Positions 17,005 to 28,154 of a stretch of 64,000 nt of DNA are shown piece after piece. Location of the stretch: the NCBI GenBank assembly GCA_022823725.1, contig JAJEHL010000029.1:1-64000 (forward strand). Reading direction: 5' to 3'. Position numbers and translations under genes: made by a program. How positions within the stretch are numbered: position 1 is the stretch's first letter; each line of letters begins with the position of its first letter. The notes under the pieces are model-generated. The model saw only the letters and a list, made by a program, of their open reading frames with translations, had not been told where the DNA came from and ran no database searches. This DNA is from Candidatus Latescibacterota bacterium (lineage in GTDB: Bacteria; Latescibacterota; UBA2968).

Positions 17005-18120
17005 ATGCCCCAATCCGACCGACCCGCATGGCTCGAAGTCGATCTATCAGCCATTGCGAACAATATTTCCGCAGTCCGTCAGTTCGTCTCGCCAACAACG
17101 CAGGTCATGGCCATTGTCAAAGCCAATGCCTATGGTCATGGCCTCGTGCCCGCTGCTAAAGCAGCTATAAAAGGCGGCGCGGCTGCACTCGGCGTTGCAC
17201 TGCTACAAGAAGGCATTGCCCTTCGCAATGCGGGCATCACAGCGCCAGTTGTCGTACTCATCCCCACCATGCCCGAACAGGCCGACAGCCTTGTTGCCCA
17301 CAACCTGTCTCAAACCATTGGTCACCCCGCTGCAATACCACCCATAGAAGCCGCAGCCAAACGCTACAATACACGCGCACGCATACATCTCAAAGTCGAT
17401 ACCGGCATGGGGCGCCTTGGCCTATCATCCGATGAGGTATCCGCCTTTGCGAAAAAAATCGCCCAGAATCCCCACTTATTCTTCGAGGGTATCGCAACAC
17501 ATGTGGCCTGGGAACGCGCTGAGAACATGGACAAGGCCCGTCATCAGATCAAAACATTTGCCGCGTGCCTGTCCAAACTCACAGACATTTCTGTTCCCTA
17601 TCGTCACGCCGCCAACAGCGTCATGACCGTTCACATGCCAGAATCGCACTTTGATCTCGTGCGCGTGGGATTGCTCACCTATGGCATTTCCCCCGCGCAA
17701 GGTGCAGGCCCACTCTCGCTTTCTCCCGCGCTATCTATTAAAGCGCAGATCGCACAAGTGCGAAATTTTTCTACCGGCCAAACCCTCAGTTACGGCGGCA
17801 CATACACGCTCACGCGCCCCTCTCGCATCGCCCTCGCACCCCTGGGATATGCCGATGGATACAACCGTCAGATGTCCAATAAATCCCACGTCCTCATCTG
17901 CGGAAAACCCTGCCCGGTTGTCGGCGCGATCTGCATGGACGTTATCATGATCGATGTCACCGATATACCACCTGTTTCCGTCGGCGATGAAGTCGTCCTG
18001 CTCGGGAAACAGGGCGACCGAGAAATCACCGTGAACGACCTCGCCCAATGGGGAAATTATATTTCACACGAAGTTGTTTCTCTGCTCAGCACACGTCTCC
18101 CTCGGCTTTATATTGAATAA
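17005..18120 (+). CDS. alr: Alanine racemase
   Basis: A 371-residue PLP enzyme that makes D-alanine for peptidoglycan. The PLP lysine is K39 in VKANAYGHG, the same number as in the Geobacillus enzyme. The second catalytic tyrosine lies in SYGGTY, and the C-terminal domain has CMDVIMIDVTD. The start codon directly follows the sbcC stop (TAA then ATG), so translation is likely by reinitiation and its expression is tied to sbcDC. It is followed by an unrelated lipoprotein gene 80 bases on. Confidence 0.95.
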   Translation: MPQSDRPAWLEVDLSAIANNISAVRQFVSPTTQVMAIVKANAYGHGLVPAAKAAIKGGAAALGVALLQEGIALRNAGITAPVVVLIPTMPEQADSLVAHNLSQTIGHPAAIPPIEAAAKRYNTRARIHLKVDTGMGRLGLSSDEVSAFAKKIAQNPHLFFEGIATHVAWERAENMDKARHQIKTFAACLSKLTDISVPYRHAANSVMTVHMPESHFDLVRVGLLTYGISPAQGAGPLSLSPALSIKAQIAQVRNFSTGQTLSYGGTYTLTRPSRIALAPLGYADGYNRQMSNKSHVLICGKPCPVVGAICMDVIMIDVTDIPPVSVGDEVVLLGKQGDREITVNDLAQWGNYISHEVVSLLSTRLPRLYIE

Positions 18121-18200
18121 AACTTGAACATTGTTTCTGTCTCTAAATCCTGTTATCTTTATTTTTTATTATTTCCAAGCACCTCTTTTTTGATACCATT

Positions 18201-19214
18201 ATGCGCCTTTTTCTATTTTTCTTACTCTTGTGCATCGGATGTGGTGACCACTTGCCCGAATCCCTCGGACCCGCCCGCAAAATCATTGTACTGGCCGACT
18301 CCACCGATTGGGAAACGCTGGAAGACCCTCTCCGCGAAACATTTGAAACCGTTATCTATACGCCCCAGGCCGAACGCGTTTATGAAATTGAATGGGGCGA
18401 TGTCAATTTCCTCAGCGCGCACAAACACGATCGGCGCAAAAGCCTCATGGTTATCGCGCCCCTCAATGCCAATCATCCCACCGCGCAATTCGTCAAAGAG
18501 ATACTCAGTCCAGAAGTACAACAAACTATTTTGGACGGTCGCGCAGGTGTAACCTGGAAAAAAAACGTGTGGGCCAGAGATCAAACCCTTTATATCGTGT
18601 CCGGCAAAGATATAGAAACCACCGTTGAAAACCTCTTTATGGAATCCGATCGCTTATATAGCACCCTGGAAAATGCCGTTGATCACAGTGTGCGAGAAAA
18701 TGTTTACAGCTTTGGCGAGCGGAAAAATGTCACTCAGGAACTCATCGAGACCTATGGTTGGAATGTGCGCGTGCCCTTTGGCTACCGCATCCTCGAAACC
18801 TATCCCAACTTTGTCGTGCTTGCCAGAGACAATCCCAACCGCTGGCTTTCCGTCTATTGGGAAGACGATGTACATCCCGATCAACTCACCGAAGACTGGG
18901 TTATTCAAAAGCGCGACGACATCACGGGGCAGTGGTTTGGCGGCGACCGCATTGTCCTCGGCGAAGTTACCGTTGGACAGGTCGAATTTGCGGGCAAACT
19001 CGCCATCGTACTTCAGGGACTTTGGGAAAACGAAGCCGAGTGGAAAGGCGGCCCCTTTAAAAGTTATGCTTTTGTCGATGTCGATCTCAACCGATTCTTT
19101 TTTATCGACATGGGACTTTACGCACCCAACAAAAAAAAGGCTCCTATCTTGAGAAGGGTAGATCTCGTCGCTAAATCTTTCACCATTAACCGCGCGTTTT
19201 TTCAAGACAAATGA
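18201..19214 (+). CDS. DUF4837-family lipoprotein
   Basis: A 337-residue protein with an N-terminal signal and lipobox CIGCG, so membrane-anchored. The body matches my recollection of DUF4837, a family mainly from Bacteroidota: an opening ARKIIVLADSTDWETLEDP and a conserved FGYRILETYPNFVVLARDN region. Function unknown. It sits alone, 80 bases after alr and about 100 before xpb. The AT-rich upstream gap contains no convincing promoter. Confidence 0.7.
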   Translation: MRLFLFFLLLCIGCGDHLPESLGPARKIIVLADSTDWETLEDPLRETFETVIYTPQAERVYEIEWGDVNFLSAHKHDRRKSLMVIAPLNANHPTAQFVKEILSPEVQQTILDGRAGVTWKKNVWARDQTLYIVSGKDIETTVENLFMESDRLYSTLENAVDHSVRENVYSFGERKNVTQELIETYGWNVRVPFGYRILETYPNFVVLARDNPNRWLSVYWEDDVHPDQLTEDWVIQKRDDITGQWFGGDRIVLGEVTVGQVEFAGKLAIVLQGLWENEAEWKGGPFKSYAFVDVDLNRFFFIDMGLYAPNKKKAPILRRVDLVAKSFTINRAFFQDK

Positions 19215-19230
19215 TATTTCTGGAGAGGAT

Positions 19231-19326
19231 ATGAACAAAGGCGACAATTATCCCTACCGCCCACAGGACCGGGGATTTCACGAAACAATTCACCATCCCG
19301 TCAGGGGAATTACATATGAACTATAA
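19231..19326 (+). CDS. Possible 31-residue leader peptide overlapping the xpb start
   Basis: An ATG at 19231 has a good GGAGAGG site directly upstream and opens a 31-codon frame (MNKGDNYPYRPQDRGFHETI...) ending in TAA at 19324-19326, 11 bases inside xpb in another frame. The arrangement suits translational coupling. No homologue is recognised. It could instead be non-coding with a fortuitous ribosome site. Confidence 0.3.
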   Translation: MNKGDNYPYRPQDRGFHETIHHPVRGITYEL

Positions 19327-21004
19327 CCCCGAAAATCCCCTCATCATCCAGAGCGACCTCACGGTTCTCGTCGAAGTCAATTCGCCCAAATACGAAGCGG
19401 CGCGAGATCGGCTCGTGCGATTTGCCGAATTGGAAAAAAGCCCCGAGCACATACACACGTACCGCGTCAACCCTCTCTCTCTCTGGAATGCAGCCGCAGC
19501 GGGCGTCACCACCAAAGAAATCATCACCGCCCTCGAAACCTACGGCAAATACGATATTCCCCAGAATGTAAGCGTTGAAATCCGCGAGGCAATGAGTCGC
19601 TATGGCAAAGTCTATCTCGACAAAGAAGACGACGCGCTCATCCTGTCTTCCGAAGATCCCTTGATCATCCTCGAAATCTGTCGCCACAAAACTGTCCAGC
19701 CCTATATTGAAAAGCGAATCGATGCCCACCACATTAGTATCTTACCCCTCTATCGAGGACACCTCAAACAGGCTCTCACGCGCATCGGATTCCCGGTCAA
19801 AGATCGCGCGGGATACCTCAAAGGCAGAACGCTCAAATTTCGACATCGTCAGATTGCCCTGTCGGGCAATCCCTTTGCATTGCGCGATTATCAACGCGAG
19901 GCTGTCGATATATTTCACGCGGGCGGAGGTCCAGATGGCGGGAGCGGCACGGTAGTCTTGCCCTGCGGCGCGGGCAAAACCATTGTGGGCATGGCTGCGA
20001 TGAATACCCTCCAGTGCGAAACCCTGATCTTGACCACCAATATCACAGCGTCGCGCCAGTGGAAATCAGAACTCATCGACAAAACGAGTCTCACCGACGA
20101 CCAGATAGGCGAATATTCCGGCGAGCGCAAAGAAATTCGGCCCGTTACCATTGCCACGTACAATATCTTGACCTATCGCAAGAGCCGGGAGGAAGACTTC
20201 CCCCACTTCGGCATTTTTAATCAGGGTAATTGGGGCCTCATTATTTACGACGAAGTCCACCTGCTTCCCGCGCCCGTATTTCGCTTTACCGCCGAATTGC
20301 AGTCCCGGCGTCGTCTGGGTCTCACAGCCACCCTCGTGCGTGAAGATGGCCTCGAAACCGACGTCTTTTCCCTCATCGGGCCCAAGCGCTACGACGTACC
20401 CTGGCGAGAGCTTGAATCCAGCGGCTGGATAGCAACCGCAGAATGCTGTGAAATTCGCCTGCCATTACCCCAGAGCAAGCGGCTCAGCTATGCCATAGCG
20501 GATAGACGCGCCAAATTCCGCATCGCATCGGAAAATACCGATAAAACCAACATGGTCAAGCACCTGCTAAAAAAACACAAAGGCGACCAAATCCTCGTCA
20601 TTGGGCAATACATCCGTCAGGTCGAATATATCGCACGAGAACTCGACGCCCCGTTAATAATGGGCAAAACCCCAAGTGAAGACCGCGACCACCTCTACGA
20701 AGCATTTCGAAAGGGCAAAATCAAGATCCTCGTCGTATCTAAAGTCGCCAATTTCGCCGTCGATCTGCCCGATGCCAGCGTCGCCATTCAGATTTCTGGC
20801 ACTTACGGCTCGCGCCAGGAAGAAGCCCAGCGCCTCGGCCGCATATTGCGCCCCAAATCCGACGGCAGCCTGGCTCATTTTTACACCCTCGTCACGCGCG
20901 ATACCCGCGAACAAGAATTTGCCCGAAACCGCCAGACCTTCCTCACCGAACAAGGCTATCGCTACACCATTCGAGACGCAGACGATGTCTTTGATGAGGC
21001 CTGA
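19316..21004 (+). CDS. xpb: Bacterial XPB/Ssl2-type DNA repair helicase
   Basis: A 562-residue superfamily 2 helicase. Residues 1-115 match the N-terminal helicase-associated domain seen in bacterial XPB (PLIIQSDLTVLVEV). Helicase motifs follow: Walker A LPCGAGKT at ~215-222, DEVH box, LTATLVREDG (motif III overlapping the RED motif of XPB), and motif VI QRLGRILRPK. XPB unwinds DNA in nucleotide-excision repair; bacterial copies are patchy. A second ATG-overlapping small frame lies just upstream. A helicase-associated-domain protein, its usual partner in Actinobacteria, is 5 kb downstream. Confidence 0.9.
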   Translation: MNYNPENPLIIQSDLTVLVEVNSPKYEAARDRLVRFAELEKSPEHIHTYRVNPLSLWNAAAAGVTTKEIITALETYGKYDIPQNVSVEIREAMSRYGKVYLDKEDDALILSSEDPLIILEICRHKTVQPYIEKRIDAHHISILPLYRGHLKQALTRIGFPVKDRAGYLKGRTLKFRHRQIALSGNPFALRDYQREAVDIFHAGGGPDGGSGTVVLPCGAGKTIVGMAAMNTLQCETLILTTNITASRQWKSELIDKTSLTDDQIGEYSGERKEIRPVTIATYNILTYRKSREEDFPHFGIFNQGNWGLIIYDEVHLLPAPVFRFTAELQSRRRLGLTATLVREDGLETDVFSLIGPKRYDVPWRELESSGWIATAECCEIRLPLPQSKRLSYAIADRRAKFRIASENTDKTNMVKHLLKKHKGDQILVIGQYIRQVEYIARELDAPLIMGKTPSEDRDHLYEAFRKGKIKILVVSKVANFAVDLPDASVAIQISGTYGSRQEEAQRLGRILRPKSDGSLAHFYTLVTRDTREQEFARNRQTFLTEQGYRYTIRDADDVFDEA

Positions 21005-21009
21005 AAAAC

Positions 21010-21837
21010 ATGGCCTTCAGCAAGACCAGATTTTACGCTGCGATTGAACTGCCTCGCCCTGTCAATTGTCTCATTACTTTTGCCTCAGTACTCCTCGGCG
21101 GCTGGCTGGGGATTCACAGGATCACCGAACCCTTGCTTTTTGCCGCGCTATCCGCCGCCCTCATCACCGCAGGGGGCAACGCGCTCAATGACCTGTGCGG
21201 CATCATCGAAGACCGCATCAACAAACCACACCGCCCACTTCCTTCGGGCCGTTTATCCCCCGGCACCGCACGCATAGAAATGGGAATTTTCCTCCTCACG
21301 GGTATTCTCCTCGCTCTTCCCCTTCCAATGCCTGCCCTCGCCATTGCCCTCATTGCCATTGCGTGCCTGATTCTTTACAATACCTATCTCAAACGCGTAC
21401 CTCTCATCGGCAACCTCACAGTAAGTGCGCTCGGCGGTCTGGCATTCCTCTATGGCGGCGCAGCCGTCCAGATCATATCTGCCCCCTATCTCATTGCGGG
21501 CTTTGCCTTTCTATTTCACCTGGGCCGCGAACTTCTCAAAGACCTCGAAGATAGCGCGGGCGACCGCCAGTTATCCGGCGGGACTGTACCCCTCTCATGG
21601 GGTGAAAATATCGCACGCATTCTGATCACCGGCATCTTCGCAATCCTCATCATTGCAACCCCATTGCCCGCACTCCTGGGCATTTACAGTTCGATTTATC
21701 TCAGCCTGATTGTCCTCCTCAACCTTTTGCTCATCTTCGTCCTCATCCGCCTCTGGCAAAGAGACACACTCGGATACCTGAACAATCTCCTCAAAGCGGG
21801 AATGCTACTGGGACTCGCGGCTTTTCTTTTTTCGTAA
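21010..21837 (+). CDS. UbiA-family prenyltransferase
   Basis: A 275-residue integral membrane protein with about eight to nine hydrophobic segments. Both aspartate-rich motifs are present: NDLCGIIEDRINKPHRPLPSG and, on the second cytoplasmic loop, KDLEDSAGDRQLSGGTVPL. It transfers a prenyl chain to an acceptor. The motif spacing and the RPLPSG sequence resemble geranylgeranylglyceryl-phosphate synthase-type and digeranylgeranyl enzymes, but quinone or other acceptors are possible. It starts 5 bases after xpb. It is followed immediately by the promoter of the AAA/Toprim-like cassette. Confidence 0.85.
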   Translation: MAFSKTRFYAAIELPRPVNCLITFASVLLGGWLGIHRITEPLLFAALSAALITAGGNALNDLCGIIEDRINKPHRPLPSGRLSPGTARIEMGIFLLTGILLALPLPMPALAIALIAIACLILYNTYLKRVPLIGNLTVSALGGLAFLYGGAAVQIISAPYLIAGFAFLFHLGRELLKDLEDSAGDRQLSGGTVPLSWGENIARILITGIFAILIIATPLPALLGIYSSIYLSLIVLLNLLLIFVLIRLWQRDTLGYLNNLLKAGMLLGLAAFLFS

Positions 21838-21838
21838 C

Positions 21839-21867
21839 TTGACATGCGCGGGACTTCTTGATAATCT
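21839..21867 (+). promoter_or_regulatory. Candidate promoter of the AAA/Toprim-like cassette
   Basis: A perfect TTGACA (21839-21844) with either GATAAT at 15 bases (21860-21865) or TAATCT at 17 bases (21862-21867). It lies about 80 bases before the ATG at 21947. Confidence 0.45.
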
Positions 21868-21946
21868 TAAAATCATGACCACAGCATCGAATCACAGTGG
21901 ATTATAGGAATTGCCGAATACAGGACGGCCGAGATGGAGATAGCTA

Positions 21947-23206
21947 ATGATTACGCTGATTGAAGCCCTGAACTACCGCTGTTTATGGTATGTGCAGAGA
22001 CCTTTGAAACCGTTTCATGTCCTGGTTGGCCCGAATGCGTCGGGTAAGACCACCTTTTTGGACGTCCTCGGTTTTCTGAGTGATCTGGTATCTGAGGGAT
22101 TGGAAGTGGCTCTGTCAGAGCGCACCTCAAATCCCGAAGAACTCCTCTTTCGACGGAAAGGCGATAGATTAGAATTGGCGATTGAGGCACGAATTCCCGA
22201 TCATCTGCGTGAATTGACGGCAAAACCAAATTTGGACACAGTAAGGTACGAGGTAGCTATCGGTTTTGATGAAACACAGCACCTGTTTGAGATCAAAGCC
22301 GAGACACTGTTATTAAAAAAGGCCAAGGATTTGAAACCACCGCAACGCTCATTATTCCCCATATCTCCCTCGGTGCCAGATTCATTGCTAAGCAAGGGCC
22401 GCCATCGAGATAACAAAATCGTAATCAACAAAGTACCGGGTGGGAATGACAATTTCTATAGCGAGACTTATGATCGTTCGGGCAAAGGCTGGACACTTTC
22501 GATCAAACTGGGGCCGCAAAGATCGGCCCTTGGTCACCTTTTGATAGACGAAAGCTCTTTTCCCGTGGCTATATGGTTTCAAAAATACCTGACCAGCGAA
22601 GTTCAGAAATTCATGCTCAATAGCCTTGCGATTAAGCGTCCTAGTCCGCCAACACGGGCTGCGGGTTTTTTGCCAGACGGATCAAATCTTCCCTGGGTTG
22701 TCGCTCGTTTGCGAAAAGAAAACAAAGGACAACACCGCGCTTGGATCGCTCACCTGCGAACGGCTCTCCCCGATCTGGTGGACATTACAACCTCTATACG
22801 TGGGGATGATAGGCATTGTTATATGATCTACGAGTATGAGGAAGGGCTAAAATTACCTTCGTGGTTGGTTTCCGATGGCACACTCAGGCTTACGGCACTC
22901 ACTTTGCCAGCTTATTTGCCCGACCTTCAAGGCATCTATCTGATAGAGGAGCCTGAGAATGGGATTCATCCGAGAGCTGTGGCAACAGCATACGATTCCC
23001 TCTCTTCAATGTATGAAGCTCAGGTGCTATTGGCGACCCATTCGCCAGTGGTACTGAGTACAGCTAGCCTGAATGATGTACTCTGCTTTGCCAAGAATGA
23101 CAATGGTTCAACTGACATTGTTCTTGGCACCGAACATCCCTTACTTCAACAGTGGCAAGGCGAGGTTGATCTCGGCACATTGCTCGCATCGGGAGTTTTG
23201 GGATGA
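21947..23206 (+). CDS. AAA-family (RecF/OLD-like) ATPase, cassette gene 1
   Basis: A 419-residue ABC-type ATPase of the AAA_21/OLD group. Walker A is GPNASGKTT (residues 28-36), with a signature-like LVSDGTLRLTAL, Walker B IYLIEEPENGIHP and an LATHSPVVLS switch near the C-terminus. No nuclease domain is fused. It ends in a 4-base overlap (ATGA) with a gene for a Toprim-like partner. Split ATPase-plus-Toprim pairs of this layout include PARIS and OLD-like anti-phage systems. It has its own promoter and looser codon use than the flanking housekeeping genes, consistent with acquisition by transfer. Function in defence is inferred. Confidence 0.8.
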   Translation: MITLIEALNYRCLWYVQRPLKPFHVLVGPNASGKTTFLDVLGFLSDLVSEGLEVALSERTSNPEELLFRRKGDRLELAIEARIPDHLRELTAKPNLDTVRYEVAIGFDETQHLFEIKAETLLLKKAKDLKPPQRSLFPISPSVPDSLLSKGRHRDNKIVINKVPGGNDNFYSETYDRSGKGWTLSIKLGPQRSALGHLLIDESSFPVAIWFQKYLTSEVQKFMLNSLAIKRPSPPTRAAGFLPDGSNLPWVVARLRKENKGQHRAWIAHLRTALPDLVDITTSIRGDDRHCYMIYEYEEGLKLPSWLVSDGTLRLTALTLPAYLPDLQGIYLIEEPENGIHPRAVATAYDSLSSMYEAQVLLATHSPVVLSTASLNDVLCFAKNDNGSTDIVLGTEHPLLQQWQGEVDLGTLLASGVLG

Positions 23207-23835
23207 ATCGGAAAGACCTCATCGTTCTCGTTGCTGATAAAAATATCGAATACGCACTGAAGGGGCTGTTTGAAAGGCCGCAAGCACTGGGTATCCGGCC
23301 AATCCAAGAAGACATTTTTATTCATCCACAACATGACCCAGGCTGTACACAGCACGGCGTTGCATTCCTATCCAACTTCTCAGAAATTTATCACTATGGT
23401 CTGCTCATGTTTGACTACGAAGGCAGTGGGAGAGAACAGAGACATCAGCCACAGGAATTGCAAGAGACTCTCAACAGAGAATTTGCCAGTTCAGCGTGGG
23501 GTAATCGGGCCAGAGCAATCGTTTTATCTCCGGAGCTTGAAGCGTGGATATGGAGCAATTCACCCCATGTTGACAATGTGGTAGGATGGAAGAACCGCCA
23601 GCCCTCGCTAAGGCAATGGCTGACCGCGCAAGGCTGGCTGCAGAGAGATGAAGTCAAGCCTAATAGGCCCAAAGAGGCGTTTCAAGCTGCCTTACGCGAG
23701 GCACGCATACAACGCAGTTCGTCCCTATACCAGCAGATTGCACAAAAGGTTTCCCTGCGCCGATGTGCGGATAGATCATTCCAAGAATTTAAAGATATTC
23801 TGCGTACCTGGTTTCCTCGAGATAGACAGCATTAA
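23203..23835 (+). CDS. Toprim/DUF4276-like protein, cassette gene 2
   Basis: A 210-residue protein. The N-terminal strand-loop LIVLVADKNIEYALKGLF, a second strand ending MFDYEGSG, and a later SPELEAWIWSN motif resemble the Toprim-like nuclease partners of OLD/PARIS ATPases (DUF4276-type). D12 and E16 in the first motif and D/E in FDYEG are candidate metal ligands; the canonical glutamate of Toprim motif 1 is not clear, so this is tentative. Translated with the ATPase by a 4-base overlap. I know no characterised homologue by name. Effector and trigger are unknown. Confidence 0.6.
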   Translation: MNRKDLIVLVADKNIEYALKGLFERPQALGIRPIQEDIFIHPQHDPGCTQHGVAFLSNFSEIYHYGLLMFDYEGSGREQRHQPQELQETLNREFASSAWGNRARAIVLSPELEAWIWSNSPHVDNVVGWKNRQPSLRQWLTAQGWLQRDEVKPNRPKEAFQAALREARIQRSSSLYQQIAQKVSLRRCADRSFQEFKDILRTWFPRDRQH

Positions 23836-23899
23836 GGACTGCTGGCTCATGCGATGGATTATCTAACAGACCAGCACAGCGAAAAAAGAGATATATTGA

Positions 23900-25903
<2,004 letters not shown>

Positions 25904-25939
25904 TCCCCCAATTCGTTAAATCAGCGATCGGCTTTTTGC

Positions 25940-25968
25940 TTGACACATCCATCCCATTTTGTTACTCT
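25940..25968 (+). promoter_or_regulatory. Promoter of tRNA-Ala
   Basis: A perfect TTGACA (25940-25945), 17-base spacer, TACTCT (25963-25968), ending 17 bases before the tRNA 5' end. Confidence 0.55.
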
Positions 25969-25985
25969 TGACTGCGTATAGATGT

Positions 25986-26058
25986 GGGGCCGTAGCTCAA
26001 CTGGGAGAGCGTTTGACTGGCAGTCAAAAGGTCGGCGGTTCGATCCCGCTCGGCTCCA
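25986..26058 (+). tRNA. tRNA-Ala (GGC anticodon)
   Basis: A 73-base cloverleaf. The acceptor stem GGGGCCG pairs with CGGCTCC (one G-T). The D stem is GCTC/GAGC, the anticodon stem TTTGA/TCAAA with loop CTGGCAG giving GGC, and the T loop TTCGATC. The discriminator is A and no CCA is encoded. A seven-T run follows at 26060-26066 and probably ends transcription. Confidence 0.96.
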
Positions 26059-26112
26059 CTTTTTTTAGGCACTTACAATTGTGTGGGTGTCTTAATTTTT
26101 ACTGTACCCATT

Positions 26113-28143
26113 ATGAAACTACGCACCGCGCTCACGCAATATCCATTTGACACGCTCTGTCAACTCGCCCGCGACGTGGGTATTGATCCCAGTGGCAGCA
26201 ACAAAACCTTCCTCGCCGATGAGCTTTGCCGCTTACTCCCCGACTCCGAGCACATAGCAAAACGCCTCGCTGCCCTATCCCCTGAACAGCGCGCGATGGT
26301 ACAGACCCTTGCCGCCGAAGGGGGCGAGCTTTTAGAAGCCGAAGCCGTTGAAAAATTTGCCAACGGATTTCTTCCCCGTCTCCATGCACAACTCAGTGAC
26401 CTGACCGGTCTCGTATTTCGAGACGTACATACATTGGGCGATTCAGACGTTCTAATTGGCATTCCCGAATCGCTGCTCAAATCCATTCCCATTCCCGACG
26501 CAAATCAGGGCCGATTGCTCGTCATCTTGAAACCCGTATCTGTGGGTTTGCTCCGAGCTTTTGCTGATCAGATTGGCCTGCGCCTTTCAGACACGCGCAA
26601 ACCCATCGTCTCCAATGCCATAAGAGATGCCCTGCTCGACATTAAAACACTGCACGCTTATCTCAACACACTCAGCGAAGATCGCCGCGCCATTCTCGAC
26701 CTGTTCCTCCCGGACAACGCACTCACACGCCGCGAAATCGCCGACAAATTGGGAGACTCCGCAGTCCGTGAATTGGAAGACATGCTCTGGAAAATGCCGA
26801 TCTTTTACGCGCCGAACCGCGACCTTCACGCCCCCAATGCTGCGATATATCTCGCTTCAGACCTGTGCGCCGCCCTATCCCAAATCGCCCAATCTCAGGG
26901 CGGACAACTCGAAAGTAGCCTCGACGCCCTCCTCGAGACCTCCGACACCACTCCCGCTGCAATACGTGAAAACACCGCCTTTCTCATCCGGGACCTGACC
27001 ACATTGCTCGGCATTATAACACAACGCTTGCCCCGCAGACTCAAACACGGTGGCATGTCTAAAACCGATTTGCGCGACGCGAACAAATACTGCCATATTC
27101 AGAACGACCCGGGATATATTGAATTTCTCACGCTCTTTGCCGAAACAATGAAACTTGTAATCCCTCAGGGCACAGTCTGGCATACCGCCGTGGATGCCGG
27201 CACCCGGGTAGGGCAAATCATCGACATACGCAAGGCGTGCTTTAAGTTTTGGCTTCACAGCGAACGGTGGAATGAGTGGTCTTCCGATCGCACCAAAGCC
27301 ACCAGTGCTCGAATGCAAGTACTCAAGAATATTCGCAGTGAAATCGTGCGGAGCCTTCGGCATTGCGCCACCGATACATGGATGACATATCCGTCGTATT
27401 ATCAATTCCTGACGCGCCTTTCAGAGCCTTTTCGGCATTTTGCCAAAGATCCAGCCCATACCGGGACCACCGCCGATGAATTGCTGCGTCGCACCATCAC
27501 TGGCGCGCTCACCTATATGGGCGTTGTTCGCGTGGGCAACTTTCCCGATTTCTCCGCGCCATTGCAACACAGCAAACAGGCGGTCTTTCAAATCACCCCG
27601 GCGGGTTATGCCCTATTGCACGACACGCATGATGACGCACTGAGCGAACAAATACCCCTGCAAAATTCAGATGCAAAATTTGTTGTACAGCCCAATTTTG
27701 AAGTTCTATCCCCGCCGGACCTTCCCTGCGCGCACTATCTCAAACTATGCGTCATCGGCGACCTCAAAACACAGGATGTGATGGCGTGTTTCCATCTTTC
27801 GCGCGATTCGCTTCGCCGCGCACTCGCACGCGGTTTGTCGGGGGACGAGATATGCGCATTTTTGACACAGCACAGCGCGAGCGGCCTGCCCGACATGGTC
27901 GATACTCTGATTGTCGAATGTGACGAAAAATACGGCGAGATCGAAATCATTCCCGCCATCGGATGTGTCAAAACCACCACATGTGAATTGCTCGACGAAC
28001 TCTACGCCCAACCTCGCATCGCCCAGGCATTGGGCGATCGCATTTCTCCAACCACTGCAACCCTCAACAATGAAGCAGACCCCGAATCTCTGAATCAAAC
28101 GCTCCAGCAACAAGGCTACCTGCCGCACCTATCAAAAAAATAA
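26113..28143 (+). CDS. Helicase-associated (Helicase_C_3/XPB N-terminal-like) domain protein
   Basis: A 676-residue cytoplasmic protein without helicase ATPase motifs. The C-terminal ~150 residues (KFVVQPNFEVLSPPDLPCAH, then ECDEKYGEIEIIPAIGCVKT) match the Helicase_C_3 domain, related to the domain at the start of XPB. The rest is mostly helical. In Actinobacteria such ~700-residue proteins lie next to xpb and are thought to work with it; here xpb is 5 kb upstream. The frame is open to 26083, but the ATG at 26113 gives a better N-terminus. No ribosome site is visible. It converges with the next gene 11 bases away. Confidence 0.65.
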   Translation: MKLRTALTQYPFDTLCQLARDVGIDPSGSNKTFLADELCRLLPDSEHIAKRLAALSPEQRAMVQTLAAEGGELLEAEAVEKFANGFLPRLHAQLSDLTGLVFRDVHTLGDSDVLIGIPESLLKSIPIPDANQGRLLVILKPVSVGLLRAFADQIGLRLSDTRKPIVSNAIRDALLDIKTLHAYLNTLSEDRRAILDLFLPDNALTRREIADKLGDSAVRELEDMLWKMPIFYAPNRDLHAPNAAIYLASDLCAALSQIAQSQGGQLESSLDALLETSDTTPAAIRENTAFLIRDLTTLLGIITQRLPRRLKHGGMSKTDLRDANKYCHIQNDPGYIEFLTLFAETMKLVIPQGTVWHTAVDAGTRVGQIIDIRKACFKFWLHSERWNEWSSDRTKATSARMQVLKNIRSEIVRSLRHCATDTWMTYPSYYQFLTRLSEPFRHFAKDPAHTGTTADELLRRTITGALTYMGVVRVGNFPDFSAPLQHSKQAVFQITPAGYALLHDTHDDALSEQIPLQNSDAKFVVQPNFEVLSPPDLPCAHYLKLCVIGDLKTQDVMACFHLSRDSLRRALARGLSGDEICAFLTQHSASGLPDMVDTLIVECDEKYGEIEIIPAIGCVKTTTCELLDELYAQPRIAQALGDRISPTTATLNNEADPESLNQTLQQQGYLPHLSKK

Positions 28144-28154
28144 ATCCCATACCG

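Noticed and set aside
21947-23835. Prophage or integrated element at tRNA-Ala
   Set aside because: There is no integrase, no repeat of the tRNA 3' end on the other side, and ligA lies between the cassette and the tRNA.
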